Source: Paeniglutamicibacter terrestris (GTDB taxonomy: Bacteria > Actinomycetota > Actinomycetes > Actinomycetales > Micrococcaceae). Taken from it: 64,000 nt of DNA. Below, in pieces: positions 49,937 to 59,111 of the stretch. The notes under the pieces were generated by a model that did no database searches, had not been told where the DNA came from, and saw nothing but the letters and a program-made list of their open reading frames with translations. The stretch is taken from contig NZ_JAAWVT010000003.1 of NCBI RefSeq assembly GCF_012271785.1, forward strand, positions 248,001 to 312,000, given 5' to 3'. The position numbers were made by a program, and so were the translations under genes. Within the stretch, counting starts at the first letter, position 1, and each line of letters opens with the position of its first letter.

Positions 49937-50665
49937 ATGTCTCTTACGGTCTTTACCGCCGAGTTCTTCGGCACCATGCTGCTAGTGCTCTTAGGTGGTG
50001 GTGTGGTGGCCAACGTGCTGCTGGACAAAACCAACGGGCGCGGCGGCGGCCCGCTGATGATCAACTTCGGTTGGGGTCTGGCCGTGTTTGCCGGAGTCTG
50101 GGTCTCCGCGGCCTCCGGGGCGCACCTGAATCCGGCCGTGACGGTGGGTTTGTGGGTCAACCCCGACGTGAGTGAATTTGCCCCGGGAGTCGCCAAGACC
50201 CTCGGATTTGCACTGATCTACTTTGCCGCACAGCTACTCGGGGCCATGGTGGGTGCAGCCCTGTGCTTCCTGTCCTACAAAAAGCACTTTGATGCCGAAG
50301 AGGATCCGGGCACCAAGCTGGCGGTCTTTTCCACGGCACCGGCCATTAAAGCCCCGGGCTGGAACCTGCTCACCGAGGTCATCGCCACCTTCGTCTTGGT
50401 ATTTGTGATCTCCGGATTCGGAACCACACCGCACGGCTTGGGCCCACTGGCCGTGGCACTGTTGGTGGTGGGCATCGGAGCCTCGCTGGGCGGACCCACC
50501 GGTTACGCCATCAACCCCGCACGAGACCTTGGTCCGCGCATCGCCCACGCCCTGCTACCGATCCGCGGTAAGGGTGGCAGTAATTGGTCCTACGCATGGA
50601 TTCCGGTGGTGGGCCCGCTCCTCGGCGGTGTCGCTGGTGGTCTGGGCGCGGGAGCCTTGTTCTAA
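49937..50665 (+). CDS. glpF: Glycerol uptake facilitator (aquaglyceroporin)
   Basis: A six-helix channel of 242 residues for passive glycerol entry. Both NPA boxes are present: HLNPAVT at 65-67 and [10 protein letters not shown] at 193-197. The Asp after the second NPAR is the mark of glycerol channels rather than water channels. The ATG at 49937 follows AAGGA by 6 nt; 18 extra residues upstream are not likely. glpK follows after 110 bp. Confidence 0.95.
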   Translation: MSLTVFTAEFFGTMLLVLLGGGVVANVLLDKTNGRGGGPLMINFGWGLAVFAGVWVSAASGAHLNPAVTVGLWVNPDVSEFAPGVAKTLGFALIYFAAQLLGAMVGAALCFLSYKKHFDAEEDPGTKLAVFSTAPAIKAPGWNLLTEVIATFVLVFVISGFGTTPHGLGPLAVALLVVGIGASLGGPTGYAINPARDLGPRIAHALLPIRGKGGSNWSYAWIPVVGPLLGGVAGGLGAGALF

Positions 50666-50775
50666 TGGGAGAACCGATCCAGACGCCAGCTCGCACTCAG
50701 AGCGGAAGCACCACCACCGACAAGAGCATTACCCAGAGCAACACAACACAGCACCTCGTTGAAAGGTCAAACACC

Positions 50776-52290
50776 GTGTCCACATACGTCATCGCCATTG
50801 ATCAGGGAACCACCAGCTCCCGCGCCATCGTTTTTGACCACGACGGGAAACCCGTCTCCACCGGTCAGATGGAGCACCAACAGATCTTCCCGCATGCGGG
50901 CTGGGTGGAACACGACGCTGTGGAGATCTGGAACAACGTCCGTGAGGTCATCGCCGTCGCGCTGGCCAGTGGCAACCTCACCCGCCACGACATCGCCGCC
51001 GTCGGGATCACCAACCAACGCGAAACGGCAGTGGTTTGGGACAAGCACACCGGTGTGCCCGTCTACAACGCGATTGTCTGGCAGGACACCCGTACCCAGG
51101 GCATCGTGGAGGAATTGGCGGCAGATGGGGGAGTTGACCGCTACAAGGAGCGTGTAGGCCTGCCGCTGGCACCCTACTTCTCCGGTACGAAGATCAAGTG
51201 GATCCTTGACAATGTCGACGGTGCCCGTGAGCGCGCCGAGGCCGGGGACCTGCTCTTTGGCAACACCGACACCTGGGTCACCTGGAACCTCACCGGCGGA
51301 ACCGATGGCGGAGTGCACATCACCGACGTCACCAACGCCTCACGCACCCTCTTTATGGACCTGGAAAAGTTGGAATGGGATGCCCAGATCCTTGCCGACT
51401 TCGCGGTGCCCGCGTCCATGATGCCGGCGATCAAATCCTCCTCCGAGGTCTACGGACACGTGCACTCCTCGCAACTATTGCGCGAGGTCCCGATCGCGGG
51501 GATCCTCGGTGACCAGCAGGCGGCAACCTTCGGCCAGGCGGCGTTTGACGCCGGCGAGGCGAAAAACACCTATGGCACCGGCTGCTTCTTGATCTTCAAC
51601 ACCGGCAAAGAGATCGTACGTTCGGGCAACGGGCTGCTCACCACCCTGGGTTACAAGCTCGGTGATGCGGACCCGGTGTACGCCCTGGAAGGCTCGATCG
51701 CCGTGGCAGGCTCCCTGGTGCAGTGGCTGCGCGATAACATCGGGATGATTTCCACCGCCGCGGAGGTGGAGGTGCTGGCCTCTAAGGTCCAGGACAATGG
51801 TGGGGTGTACATCGTTCCTGCCTTCTCCGGGCTTTTTGCCCCGTACTGGCGTGCCGATGCTCGTGGGGCCATCGTGGGGTTGACCCGCTATGCCAACAAG
51901 AACCACATCGCCCGCGCCGCCCTGGAATCTACCGCCTTCCAGACCCGTGAAGTGCTTGATGCTGTTAACGCCGATTCGGGGGTTCCGCTCACCGAGCTCA
52001 AGGTTGATGGTGGGATGGTGGCCAACGATGCACTGATGCAGTTCCAGGCCGATCTGCTCGGTGTCCCGGTGATCCGCCCCCAGGTCACCGAGACCACGGC
52101 CCTGGGCGCCGCCTATGCCGCGGGCCTGGCAGTGGGGTTCTGGAAGGATCTGGGAGAACTTCGCTCCAATTGGGCCGAGGACAAGCGCTGGGAACCGACC
52201 ATGGAGGATGCCGAGCGCGATCGCCAGATGCGCCTGTGGAAGAAGGCCGTGACGCGCACCTTCGACTGGGTTGATCAGGACGTGCGCTAG
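50776..52290 (+). CDS. glpK: Glycerol kinase
   Basis: Traps glycerol as glycerol 3-phosphate with ATP. The 504-residue FGGY kinase begins [19 protein letters not shown] and has [24 protein letters not shown] and [15 protein letters not shown]. Start GTG at 50776 with AAAGG 9 nt upstream; a frame from 50584 overlaps glpF and is rejected. It completes the pathway with GlpF (entry) and GlpD (oxidation). Confidence 0.97.
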   Translation: MSTYVIAIDQGTTSSRAIVFDHDGKPVSTGQMEHQQIFPHAGWVEHDAVEIWNNVREVIAVALASGNLTRHDIAAVGITNQRETAVVWDKHTGVPVYNAIVWQDTRTQGIVEELAADGGVDRYKERVGLPLAPYFSGTKIKWILDNVDGARERAEAGDLLFGNTDTWVTWNLTGGTDGGVHITDVTNASRTLFMDLEKLEWDAQILADFAVPASMMPAIKSSSEVYGHVHSSQLLREVPIAGILGDQQAATFGQAAFDAGEAKNTYGTGCFLIFNTGKEIVRSGNGLLTTLGYKLGDADPVYALEGSIAVAGSLVQWLRDNIGMISTAAEVEVLASKVQDNGGVYIVPAFSGLFAPYWRADARGAIVGLTRYANKNHIARAALESTAFQTREVLDAVNADSGVPLTELKVDGGMVANDALMQFQADLLGVPVIRPQVTETTALGAAYAAGLAVGFWKDLGELRSNWAEDKRWEPTMEDAERDRQMRLWKKAVTRTFDWVDQDVR

Positions 52291-52310
52291 GGCGCACTAG
52301 TGTTTCAGAT

Positions 52311-52341
52311 CCCGCGGGCGCGTCGGTGGCGCGCCCGCGGG
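52311..52341 (+). terminator. Terminator of the glp genes
   Basis: A perfect 12-bp GC-rich stem (52311-52322 and 52330-52341) with a 7-nt loop, 20 bp after the glpK stop. There is no T-run. It ends 17 bp before the leuS leader -10 box. Confidence 0.75.
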
Positions 52342-52358
52342 GCCCACCCTCGGTAAGG

Positions 52359-52364
52359 TAGAAT
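52359..52364 (+). promoter_or_regulatory. -10 element of the leuS leader transcript
   Basis: TAGAAT, a perfect TANNNT box, ends six bases before the ATG of the leader peptide, so the transcript should begin at that ATG. No clear -35 is visible; that region lies in the glpK terminator stem. Confidence 0.6.
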
Positions 52365-52370
52365 GTGGGC

Positions 52371-52397
52371 ATGAACGCAGTGCTCTTGCTAACTTAG
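52371..52397 (+). CDS. Leader peptide of leuS, MNAVLLLT
   Basis: An eight-codon frame with three consecutive leucine codons, each different (CTC, TTG, CTA), followed by ACT and TAG. It sits between a -10 box six bases upstream and a stem that starts on the last base of its stop codon, with a terminator after that. This is the layout of an amino-acid leader peptide: a ribosome slowed at Leu codons when charged tRNA-Leu is scarce would change folding downstream. It is leaderless and has no Shine-Dalgarno site. The short length limits certainty, but the Leu run ahead of leuS is unlikely to be chance. Confidence 0.7.
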   Translation: MNAVLLLT

Positions 52398-52450
52398 CCG
52401 CATGGAATGAACCCCATGCGGCCGCCCCTTGTTTGCCAAGGGGCTTTTGT
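52397..52450 (+). promoter_or_regulatory. leuS attenuator: pause stem and terminator
   Basis: Stem A pairs 52397-52405 with 52414-52422 (9 bp, GCCGCATGG). Stem B pairs 52424-52431 (GCCCCTTG) with 52437-52444 and is followed by TTTTGTGTG, so it is a rho-independent terminator inside the leuS leader, 110 nt before the gene. A stalled ribosome would mask the left arm of stem A. The alternative antiterminator pairing was not obvious by eye. Confidence 0.7.
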
Positions 52451-52553
52451 GTGTCAGGGGGTCTTTGCCGCCGATGCACTCCATGAACCCAGTCATGCAG
52501 CCACGTTCCACCACTCCATCAGGCGCAGCAACAAAAGAAGGCGAAACACGATA

Positions 52554-55070
52554 GTGAGCACCCAGCCGACCGGCACCGATACCGCTGACAACGAGTCCAC
52601 AGCAGCGGCCTACGACTTCCACACCATGGAAGCCAAGTGGGCCCCGGTGTGGGAAAAACTCGGCGTCTTCACGCCCAAGGACGATTCCAGCGCCGAACGC
52701 CGCTACGTGCTTGATATGTTCCCCTACCCCTCCGGCGACCTGCACATGGGTCACGCCGAGGCCTTCGCCATGGGGGATGTTGTAGCGCGCTACTGGCGCC
52801 AAAAGGGCTACAACGTGATGCACCCGATCGGCTGGGACTCCTTCGGTCTGCCGGCCGAAAACGCCGCCATCAAGCGCAATGCCCACCCCGCCGAGTGGAC
52901 GTACGCGAACATCGACACCCAGGCCGCCAGCTTTAAGCGCTACGCGATCTCCGCCGACTGGGAACGCCGCATCCACACCTCGGACCCCGAGTACTACCGC
53001 TGGACCCAGTGGCTGTTCACCCGCTTCTACGACAAGGGCTTGGCCTACCGCAAGAACCACCCCGTGAACTGGTGCCCGACCGACCAGACCGTGTTGGCCA
53101 ACGAGCAGGTTGTTAACGGCGCCTGCGAACGGTGCGGCACCATCGTGACCAAGAAGTCGCTGAACCAGTGGTACTTCAAGATCACCGATTACGCGGACCG
53201 CCTGCTTGATGACATGGACGAGCTGAAGGGCCACTGGCCCGAGCGCGTGCTGGCCATGCAGAAGAACTGGATCGGCCGCTCCGAAGGCGCCCACGTGGAC
53301 TTCGTCATCGAAGCCACGGACACCTTGGAAGCACACAAGACCACGGTCTTCACCACCCGCCCGGACACGCTGCACGGCGCCACCTTCTTTGTGGTGGCAG
53401 CCGATGCCGAGCTGGCCAATCAGCTGGTCACGCAGGAACACCGCGAAGCCCTCGAGGCCTACCAGGAACAGGTCAAGGCGCTTTCCGAGATCGAACGCCA
53501 GGCCACCGAACGCGAAAAGACCGGTGTCTTCACCGGCCGCTACGCCATCAACCCGCTTAACGGCGAAAAGCTGCCCGTCTGGGCCGCGGACTACGTCCTG
53601 GCCGACTACGGCACCGGAGCGATCATGGCCGTGCCCGCGCACGATCAGCGCGACCTGGACTTCGCTCGCACCTTTGACCTGCCGGTACGCGTGGTTGTTG
53701 ATACCGGCGCCGAGGATCCGGCAGAGACCGGCATTGCCACCACCGGTGAAGGTGTTTTGGTGAACTCCGGTGAGCTGAACGGCCTGCCCAAGGCCGATGG
53801 CATTTCCCGCGCCATCGACATCGTCACCGAAGCCGGCACCGGTGAGAAGTTTGTGAACTTCCGCCTGCGTGACTGGCTGCTTTCCCGCCAGCGCTTCTGG
53901 GGCACCCCGATCCCGATCATTCACTGCGCTGACTGCGGTGAGGTCCCGGTTCCCGATGACCAGCTGCCGGTGCGCCTGCCGGAGAACCTGCGCGGTGAGC
54001 AGCTGGCACCCAAGGGCACCTCCCCGCTGGCAGCCGTCGAGGAATGGGTCAACGTACCCTGCCCCAAGTGTGGTGCCCCTGCCAAGCGCGACACCGACAC
54101 CATGGACACCTTTGTCGACTCCTCCTGGTACTTCCTGCGCTTCGTTTCCCCGAACTACACCGAGGGTCCCTTTGACCCGCAGGCGGTTCGTGACTGGATG
54201 CCGGTGGGCCAGTACGTGGGCGGTGTTGAGCACGCGATTCTGCACCTGCTCTACTCGCGCTTCTTCACCAAGGTGATCTTCGATCTGGGTCTGATCGATG
54301 TGAAGGAACCCTTCAGCGCACTGCTGAACCAGGGACAGGTGCTCAACGGCGGCAAGGCCATGAGCAAGTCGCTGGGCAATGGTGTGGATCTGGGTCAGCA
54401 GCTGGATAAGTTCGGTGTTGACGCCGTGCGCCTGACTATGATCTTCGCCTCCCCGCCGGAGGACGACGTGGACTGGGCAGATGTGTCTCCGGGCGGTTCC
54501 TCCAAGTTCTTGGCCCGCGCCTGGCGCCTGGCTCAGGACGTGGCCAGCGAGGTGGGAGCGGACGTCACCACAGGGGATAAGGCACTGCGCCAGGTCACCC
54601 ACAAGGCCGTGCACGAGGCGACCGGGATGCTTGACGGTGGCAAGTTCAACGTGGTCATCGCCAAGATGATGGAGCTGGTCAACGCGACCCGCAAGAGCAT
54701 CGACTCCGGTGCAGGTGCGGCAGATCCCGCCGTACGCGAGGCCACCGAGGCCGTTGCCATCGTGCTCTCGCTCTTCGCCCCGTACACGGCCGAGGACATG
54801 TGGGCGGCACTGGGCCACGAACCGGCCGTTGCCAACGCTGGATGGCCGGCCGTTGATGAGGCCCTGTTGGTACAGGACACCGTCACCGCCGTGGTGCAGA
54901 TCAAGGGCAAGGTCCGGGCACGTCTGGAAGTTTCGGCCGACATCAGTGCCGAGGACCTAGAGGCCCTGGCACTGCAAGATGAGGCAGTGGTGCGTTACCT
55001 TGATGGTGCAGCCATCAACAAGGTGATTGTTCGTGCACCGAAACTCGTCAACGTGGTGCCGGCTTCCTAG
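52554..55070 (+). CDS. leuS: Leucyl-tRNA synthetase
   Basis: A class I synthetase of 838 residues. The HIGH motif is HMGH at 64-67 ([14 protein letters not shown]) and KMSKS is KAMSKS near 603. Between them lies the CP1 editing domain ([16 protein letters not shown]). The start is GTG at 52554, with GAAGG about 12 nt upstream; the family N-terminus begins shortly after ([14 protein letters not shown]). A longer frame from 52407 would include the attenuator and is rejected. Regulation by Leu supply through the upstream leader is likely. Confidence 0.97.
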   Translation: MSTQPTGTDTADNESTAAAYDFHTMEAKWAPVWEKLGVFTPKDDSSAERRYVLDMFPYPSGDLHMGHAEAFAMGDVVARYWRQKGYNVMHPIGWDSFGLPAENAAIKRNAHPAEWTYANIDTQAASFKRYAISADWERRIHTSDPEYYRWTQWLFTRFYDKGLAYRKNHPVNWCPTDQTVLANEQVVNGACERCGTIVTKKSLNQWYFKITDYADRLLDDMDELKGHWPERVLAMQKNWIGRSEGAHVDFVIEATDTLEAHKTTVFTTRPDTLHGATFFVVAADAELANQLVTQEHREALEAYQEQVKALSEIERQATEREKTGVFTGRYAINPLNGEKLPVWAADYVLADYGTGAIMAVPAHDQRDLDFARTFDLPVRVVVDTGAEDPAETGIATTGEGVLVNSGELNGLPKADGISRAIDIVTEAGTGEKFVNFRLRDWLLSRQRFWGTPIPIIHCADCGEVPVPDDQLPVRLPENLRGEQLAPKGTSPLAAVEEWVNVPCPKCGAPAKRDTDTMDTFVDSSWYFLRFVSPNYTEGPFDPQAVRDWMPVGQYVGGVEHAILHLLYSRFFTKVIFDLGLIDVKEPFSALLNQGQVLNGGKAMSKSLGNGVDLGQQLDKFGVDAVRLTMIFASPPEDDVDWADVSPGGSSKFLARAWRLAQDVASEVGADVTTGDKALRQVTHKAVHEATGMLDGGKFNVVIAKMMELVNATRKSIDSGAGAADPAVREATEAVAIVLSLFAPYTAEDMWAALGHEPAVANAGWPAVDEALLVQDTVTAVVQIKGKVRARLEVSADISAEDLEALALQDEAVVRYLDGAAINKVIVRAPKLVNVVPAS

Positions 55071-55080
55071 CCAAAGGCGG

Positions 55081-55086
55081 TAATCT
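55081..55086 (+). promoter_or_regulatory. -10 element for a leaderless degV transcript
   Basis: TAATCT ends seven bases before the ATG of the DegV gene, inside the 23-bp gap after leuS. It would allow transcription separate from leuS. Confidence 0.45.
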
Positions 55087-55093
55087 ACAGGGC

Positions 55094-56221
55094 ATGGAAG
55101 CATCCGAGTCTCACATCCGACCGCCGCGGGCCACCGGCCCCGGCGGCTGGATAGAGCGCTTACGCCCGCGGCGCTCACGCGGCACCACCGAGAGCTCTAC
55201 CGAGCGCAAAACGGTGGTGCCCGTGGGCATCGTGACGGATTCGGCCGCTGCCCTTCCGGACGCTTGGATGGCCGAGCACCAGCGTTTTGTACGCATGGTG
55301 CCGATGCCGGTGATGGTCAACGACCAGATTTTCTCCGAAGGCAGCGACGATGTACCCACCGAGCTGGCCCTGGGCCTGGCCATGGGTCAGGCGGTACGCA
55401 CCTCCCGCCCCGCACCGGGTACGCTGCTGCGCGCCTACCGGGAACTGGCCGAAGCCGGGGTCAGCGAGATTATTTCCATCCATCTCTCCTCGAAACTCTC
55501 CGGAACAGTAGAGGCAGCGCGCTTAGCAGCTGCCTCCGCGCCGGTTCCGGTGCGCGTTGTTGATTCCCTCACCGTTGCCCTGGCCCAGGGCTTCGCTGTG
55601 ATGGCCACAGCAGAGCGTGCCGCGGCCGGAGCTAGCGCCGATGAGCTCGAAGCGCTGGCTCAATCCGCGGCCGATAATCACGTGTACTTCGCCGTGCCGT
55701 CCCTTGAGCAACTTCGTAAGGGCGGGCGGATTGGTACCGTTGCCTCAATGCTTGGCACGTTGCTCAACGTTAAGCCGATTTTGTCGATGCGCGATGGACA
55801 GATCATCGCGTATGAAAAGGTCAGAACCCAATCCCGAACCGTGGCCCGACTGGTGGCCATCGCCCGCGCCGAGGCGCAGGCTCGTGGGCCGGCGGTGCAG
55901 ATGGCTGTACATTATTTCGGCAATCTTGAGGCCGCCGAGGAAATTGTCCAGGAGCTGGCCGGTGCCTCTCAATTTGAGGTCCTGGCCGTCCCGGTGCCAG
56001 CGGTACTCGGCGCGCACACCGGTGTTGGAGTATTGGCAGTGGCCATCGCCGGTGGTCAGGCTCCACCGGTTCCCAAGCCCGTGCGGGCGGAACCCAAGAC
56101 TCGGGCAGAACCACGGCCCAAGCCCGAACCGCGACCTAAAAATGGAGCGCGGCAGCGCGCGGAGGCACGCAAAGATTCACGCCAGCCTGGGCCAGTGCCT
56201 CCGGCGGATCCCACCCCGTAG
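55094..56221 (+). CDS. DegV family fatty-acid-binding protein
   Basis: A 375-residue protein. The DegV/FakB fold is seen in VPVGIVTDSAAALPDAW, SRPAPGTLLRAYRELAEAG, SIHLSSKLSGTVEAARLAA and LEQLRKGGRIG. Family members bind a fatty acid and present it to a FakA kinase; no fakA lies here. It has a basic 40-residue N-terminal extension and a Pro/Arg/Lys-rich tail of about 50 residues. It lies between leuS and comEA, a common actinobacterial order. The start appears leaderless. Confidence 0.92.
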   Translation: MEASESHIRPPRATGPGGWIERLRPRRSRGTTESSTERKTVVPVGIVTDSAAALPDAWMAEHQRFVRMVPMPVMVNDQIFSEGSDDVPTELALGLAMGQAVRTSRPAPGTLLRAYRELAEAGVSEIISIHLSSKLSGTVEAARLAAASAPVPVRVVDSLTVALAQGFAVMATAERAAAGASADELEALAQSAADNHVYFAVPSLEQLRKGGRIGTVASMLGTLLNVKPILSMRDGQIIAYEKVRTQSRTVARLVAIARAEAQARGPAVQMAVHYFGNLEAAEEIVQELAGASQFEVLAVPVPAVLGAHTGVGVLAVAIAGGQAPPVPKPVRAEPKTRAEPRPKPEPRPKNGARQRAEARKDSRQPGPVPPADPTP

Positions 56222-56307
56222 CGGTTGAGCTGAAAGCGTTCGCCGGTTCTCCACATACGGACGGCGCCTCAGTCTTTGGGGATCTGAACGGGCGTGCACT
56301 TGAGAGC

Positions 56308-57027
56308 ATGGGATCTCACGAGTGGGTGGAATATGAGCAGCAAACCAGCCTGGGGCCGGTCCCCGGGCGTTGGCGTGTGCTCGTTGGCCGTTCCGCTGCC
56401 ATCGTCCTGATCCTCGGCGCACTGTCCTGGATCGCTGTCTCCTTGGTCTTCAATCCCCTTCCACGCGCGCCAGATGAGGCGCAGTCGATTCCCATAGCCG
56501 CTGCTGGAACTCCGGAACAAACAGGCAGTTTTGCTAGCGGCTCACCCCCGAGCGCGCAGGAATCGGCCGCGCCGTCCACCGGCGGCGCCACGGTCGTCAT
56601 CCATCTCATCGGGGCCGTGAAGAAGCCGGGAGTCTATTCCCTCCCTTTGGGATCTCGAGTACTTGACGCCGTGAAGCGCGCCGGTGGGCTGGCAGCTGAT
56701 GCTGCTCCGGAAGCCATCAATTTGGCCGCCGAGCTCGGAGACGGACAACAAATCCGCATTCCACACACCGGGGATTCCGCAGCAGCGCCGCCAGCAGGCG
56801 CTTCGCAATCCGCAGTGGAAAGCGCGCCCGGCGGAAAACTCAATATCAACATCGCGAATCAAAGTCAGTTGGAAGAGCTTCCGGGCATCGGCCCGGCACT
56901 GGCGGTGCGCATCCTCGATTTCCGTACTGCCAACGGACCGTTCAAGAGCTTGGCGGAACTTGATGCCGTCAGTGGGATCGGCCCTGCTCTGCTGGGAAAT
57001 TTGCGTGATGCGGTGGTGTTTGAATGA
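56308..57027 (+). CDS. comEA: ComEA-like DNA-binding competence protein
   Basis: A 239-residue membrane-anchored DNA receptor. It has one membrane helix at about 28-50, a Pro/Ser/Ala linker, a SLBB domain at about 95-150 (VVIHLIGAVKKPGVYSLPLGSRVLDAVKRAGG), then a C-terminal double helix-hairpin-helix (LNINIANQSQLEELPGIGPALA). The frame is open further upstream without a start codon of the usual kinds, so the start is uncertain. comEC normally follows; here the next gene is unrelated and reversed. Confidence 0.9.
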   Translation: MGSHEWVEYEQQTSLGPVPGRWRVLVGRSAAIVLILGALSWIAVSLVFNPLPRAPDEAQSIPIAAAGTPEQTGSFASGSPPSAQESAAPSTGGATVVIHLIGAVKKPGVYSLPLGSRVLDAVKRAGGLAADAAPEAINLAAELGDGQQIRIPHTGDSAAAPPAGASQSAVESAPGGKLNINIANQSQLEELPGIGPALAVRILDFRTANGPFKSLAELDAVSGIGPALLGNLRDAVVFE

Positions 57028-57089
57028 ATCGCGAGGTCCCTGCTCGGGATTCAAATCGTAGGTAGGCAGATACCGTGTGCGGGTTCAGA

Positions 57090-57917
57090 CTATCCAAACC
57101 ACGGCTTCTGGGCCTTTGCGTAGGTGCCATCGTTCTCCGTCATGTTCAACCAAGCATCAACGTACTCCTTGAAAGCAACGTCACCGCGGGGAAGCAGGTA
57201 GGCCTTCTGTGAATAGTTGAAGGGTTTATCCGGGTGCACAGCGCATAGTTCAGGATGTGTGTTGGCAACCCAACGAGTCTCCGAAGCGTCGGTTGTCATG
57301 ACATCTGCGCGCCCCTCGATGATCTCATCGAAGATCTCGTTGTTATCTTCAAAGGGAATCACCTCACCCTTGGGGTAGTGCTCGTCAGCGAATTTTTGGT
57401 TGGTTCCGCCAATGGGGGTAACGGAGCGGACACCGGGCTGATTGATTTCTTGGACGGTATCGTATTTCTTGACGTTTGTGCACAGCGTGATGGGCGTTTT
57501 TCCCTCGTCCAAGGTGGCAGTGGAAAAAGCTGCCTGTTCGGCGCGCTCTAATGAAATGGAAACGCCACCAACCCCAATGTCGCAAGAACCCAAGAAATCA
57601 TCCATGAGTCCCTTCCACGTGGTGTCAACATATTTCACCTCCACACCCAGACGTTTCGACAGGTCTTGAACCATGTCGATGTCGATGCCCGAATATTTCC
57701 CGGTCTCGGGGTCTTTGTAGGTGAAGGGTCGATAATCACCGGTGGTGCAGACCTTGATTTCACCTGCTTCGCGAATCGAATCCAAGCGCGAGCCGTCCAT
57801 TGCTGATGCAGCCTTCGGGGAAGAAGGTGCCTCTTTCTCGGGTGCCCCAGCAGCAGTGCATCCGCTGAGGAGAAAACCTATTCCGGCGATGGTGGCTACG
57901 ATCGGTAGGCGTTGCAT
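57090..57917 (-). CDS. PheC-like (cyclohexadienyl dehydratase family) solute-binding lipoprotein
   Basis: A 275-residue lipoprotein: signal peptide with lipobox LLSGC (Cys20), then a type II periplasmic-binding fold. Segments IKVCTTGDYRPFTY, GIDIDMVQDLSKRLGV, GKTPITLCTN, PIGGTNQKFADEHYP, TDASETRW and PELCAVHPDKPFNYSQKAYLLPR resemble the cyclohexadienyl dehydratase PheC far more than ordinary amino-acid-binding proteins. PheC makes phenylpyruvate or phenylalanine from prephenate or arogenate. The Glu in TDASET falls where the enzyme's proposed general acid lies (from memory). AGGA lies 10 nt upstream of the ATG. No permease or ATPase gene is adjacent. It could be a binding protein, an enzyme, or an intermediate. 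Confidence 0.85.
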   Translation of the reverse strand: MQRLPIVATIAGIGFLLSGCTAAGAPEKEAPSSPKAASAMDGSRLDSIREAGEIKVCTTGDYRPFTYKDPETGKYSGIDIDMVQDLSKRLGVEVKYVDTTWKGLMDDFLGSCDIGVGGVSISLERAEQAAFSTATLDEGKTPITLCTNVKKYDTVQEINQPGVRSVTPIGGTNQKFADEHYPKGEVIPFEDNNEIFDEIIEGRADVMTTDASETRWVANTHPELCAVHPDKPFNYSQKAYLLPRGDVAFKEYVDAWLNMTENDGTYAKAQKPWFG

Positions 57918-58051
57918 GCGTTAGTTCCTAACTTTTGGTGTGCTGGCGCGTCGTTGCCACCAGATTCTGCCTAACCTAGCACTGCCTTCATTCTCCACAG
58001 CCCGGCGCCACTGGAACCGCAACTTGAAAGTGATCGTTTGGACTTGAGTAC

Positions 58052-58363
58052 ATGGGTTCTCACCGGTGGGCTGATCTAGTCGCAAGAGGCAGGTCGAATT
58101 CGGTCCCTGGCGCCGGTCTCATCGATCCAACACTGGAGGCGGCGGCTCACAATGGTTCCACCGTACGCATCCAACTGGAACTCGCATCGGCTCCGAGTGC
58201 CAGCACCCTGACTAACAGATTCACCCCGGGCGAGCCGGCCCACACGCAATTTACCGCCGATGCCCGCACCGCGGCCGTGAGCGGTAATGGTCGATGGGTG
58301 CGAGCGGCGGTGCCGGTACGCAGCGGAAATGGGAAAGACGCCTCACTCGGACAGCGAAAATGA
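58052..58363 (+). pseudogene. Probable N-terminal remnant of comEC
   Basis: A 103-codon frame with LEAAAHNGSTVRIQLELASAP, then FTADARTAAVSGNGRWVRAA and VPVRSGNGKDASLGQR. This resembles the N-terminal DUF4131 region of actinobacterial ComEC (a small beta domain ending in an LGxRV strand). It stops abruptly just after LGQRK. All the membrane and nuclease domains of ComEC are missing. It lies where comEC is expected after comEA, except that the PheC-like gene intervenes. The match is by pattern and position, so it is tentative. Confidence 0.4.
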
Positions 58364-58686
58364 TGTCAGAGGTGGCCGATATCGTCGTCCTGTCTACAGC
58401 CATCCAAGATGGGCTCCAGACAATCCACATGCCGGCAGTCGCGTTCAAACTAACCAAAGAGCAGATTGATTCGTTTGCGGCCAAGGCGATGAGCGACTGG
58501 TCTGAAGCTCAGGCTAAGCTCCTACGGCTCGGCCTCACCACAAATAGGCATACTGATTCGGCTGGCAATCAGCTCCTGAATTCACTCAAAGCTGCCACGA
58601 ACTACCTTGACCCACACAGCAGACCCGGCTTAAAAACTGATTTTGAGTACGCCGATCAGAGGCTCTTGAAAGTCGAGTTTGACTAG
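58360..58686 (+). CDS. Unrecognised ORF in the disrupted region
   Basis: A 108-codon frame starting ATGATG, overlapping the previous frame's stop (ATGA). The product starts MMSEVADIVVLSTAIQDG and ends DQRLLKVEFD. It is soluble, with helix-forming stretches (KEQIDSFAAKAMSDWSEAQAKL). No ribosome-binding site and no family is recognised. It may be foreign or decayed. Confidence 0.35.
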   Translation: MMSEVADIVVLSTAIQDGLQTIHMPAVAFKLTKEQIDSFAAKAMSDWSEAQAKLLRLGLTTNRHTDSAGNQLLNSLKAATNYLDPHSRPGLKTDFEYADQRLLKVEFD

Positions 58687-59111
58687 GAGTCACTGATTGC
58701 TGTTTTCAAGGCGCCACTTTTACGAAAGAAACGAACCCCGACAAAGCGGAAAGAAGCCAGACCGGGAGAATGATTGTCGTACCTGCTGAGGCCGTAGTCG
58801 GGGTGTCTAAGGATGATCCGAACGGAAATTCTCGTTACGGGGACCAGCCAGCGCTGAGTGGCCCAGTTAGCACCCGCCACCCGTTCACCGGGTTCTTTCT
58901 CGGGCGGGTCACACGCGAATCTGGCATCTACGGAAACACGCTGTTTATGAAACCGTCCAACGTCCTCTGCACATGCATCGGTGGCCTACCGGCCTATGGG
59001 CCAACCGATCACATCTCTGCGTCAGACCACTTTGCTAGGCTGCCTGGAAATCTGCGGGAGATGTTCTCCCATTCTTCATATATTTTTGCGCAATCTTCGA
59101 ACTTGGAAGGC
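58687..59111. other. Gene-poor stretch before the PucR gene
   Basis: About 425 bases in which frames on both strands are short, lack ribosome-binding sites and match nothing I recognise. It probably represents decayed or junction DNA between the competence locus and the catabolic module. Confidence 0.45.

Noticed and set aside
46693-52290. Reading the divergent glp region as a mobile insertion
   Set aside because: Codon use and composition match the neighbours, and no integrase, transposase or terminal repeats are seen.
52389-54818. An 809-codon minus-strand frame antisense to leuS
   Set aside because: A shadow of leuS caused by codon bias; no ribosome-binding site and no recognisable domains.
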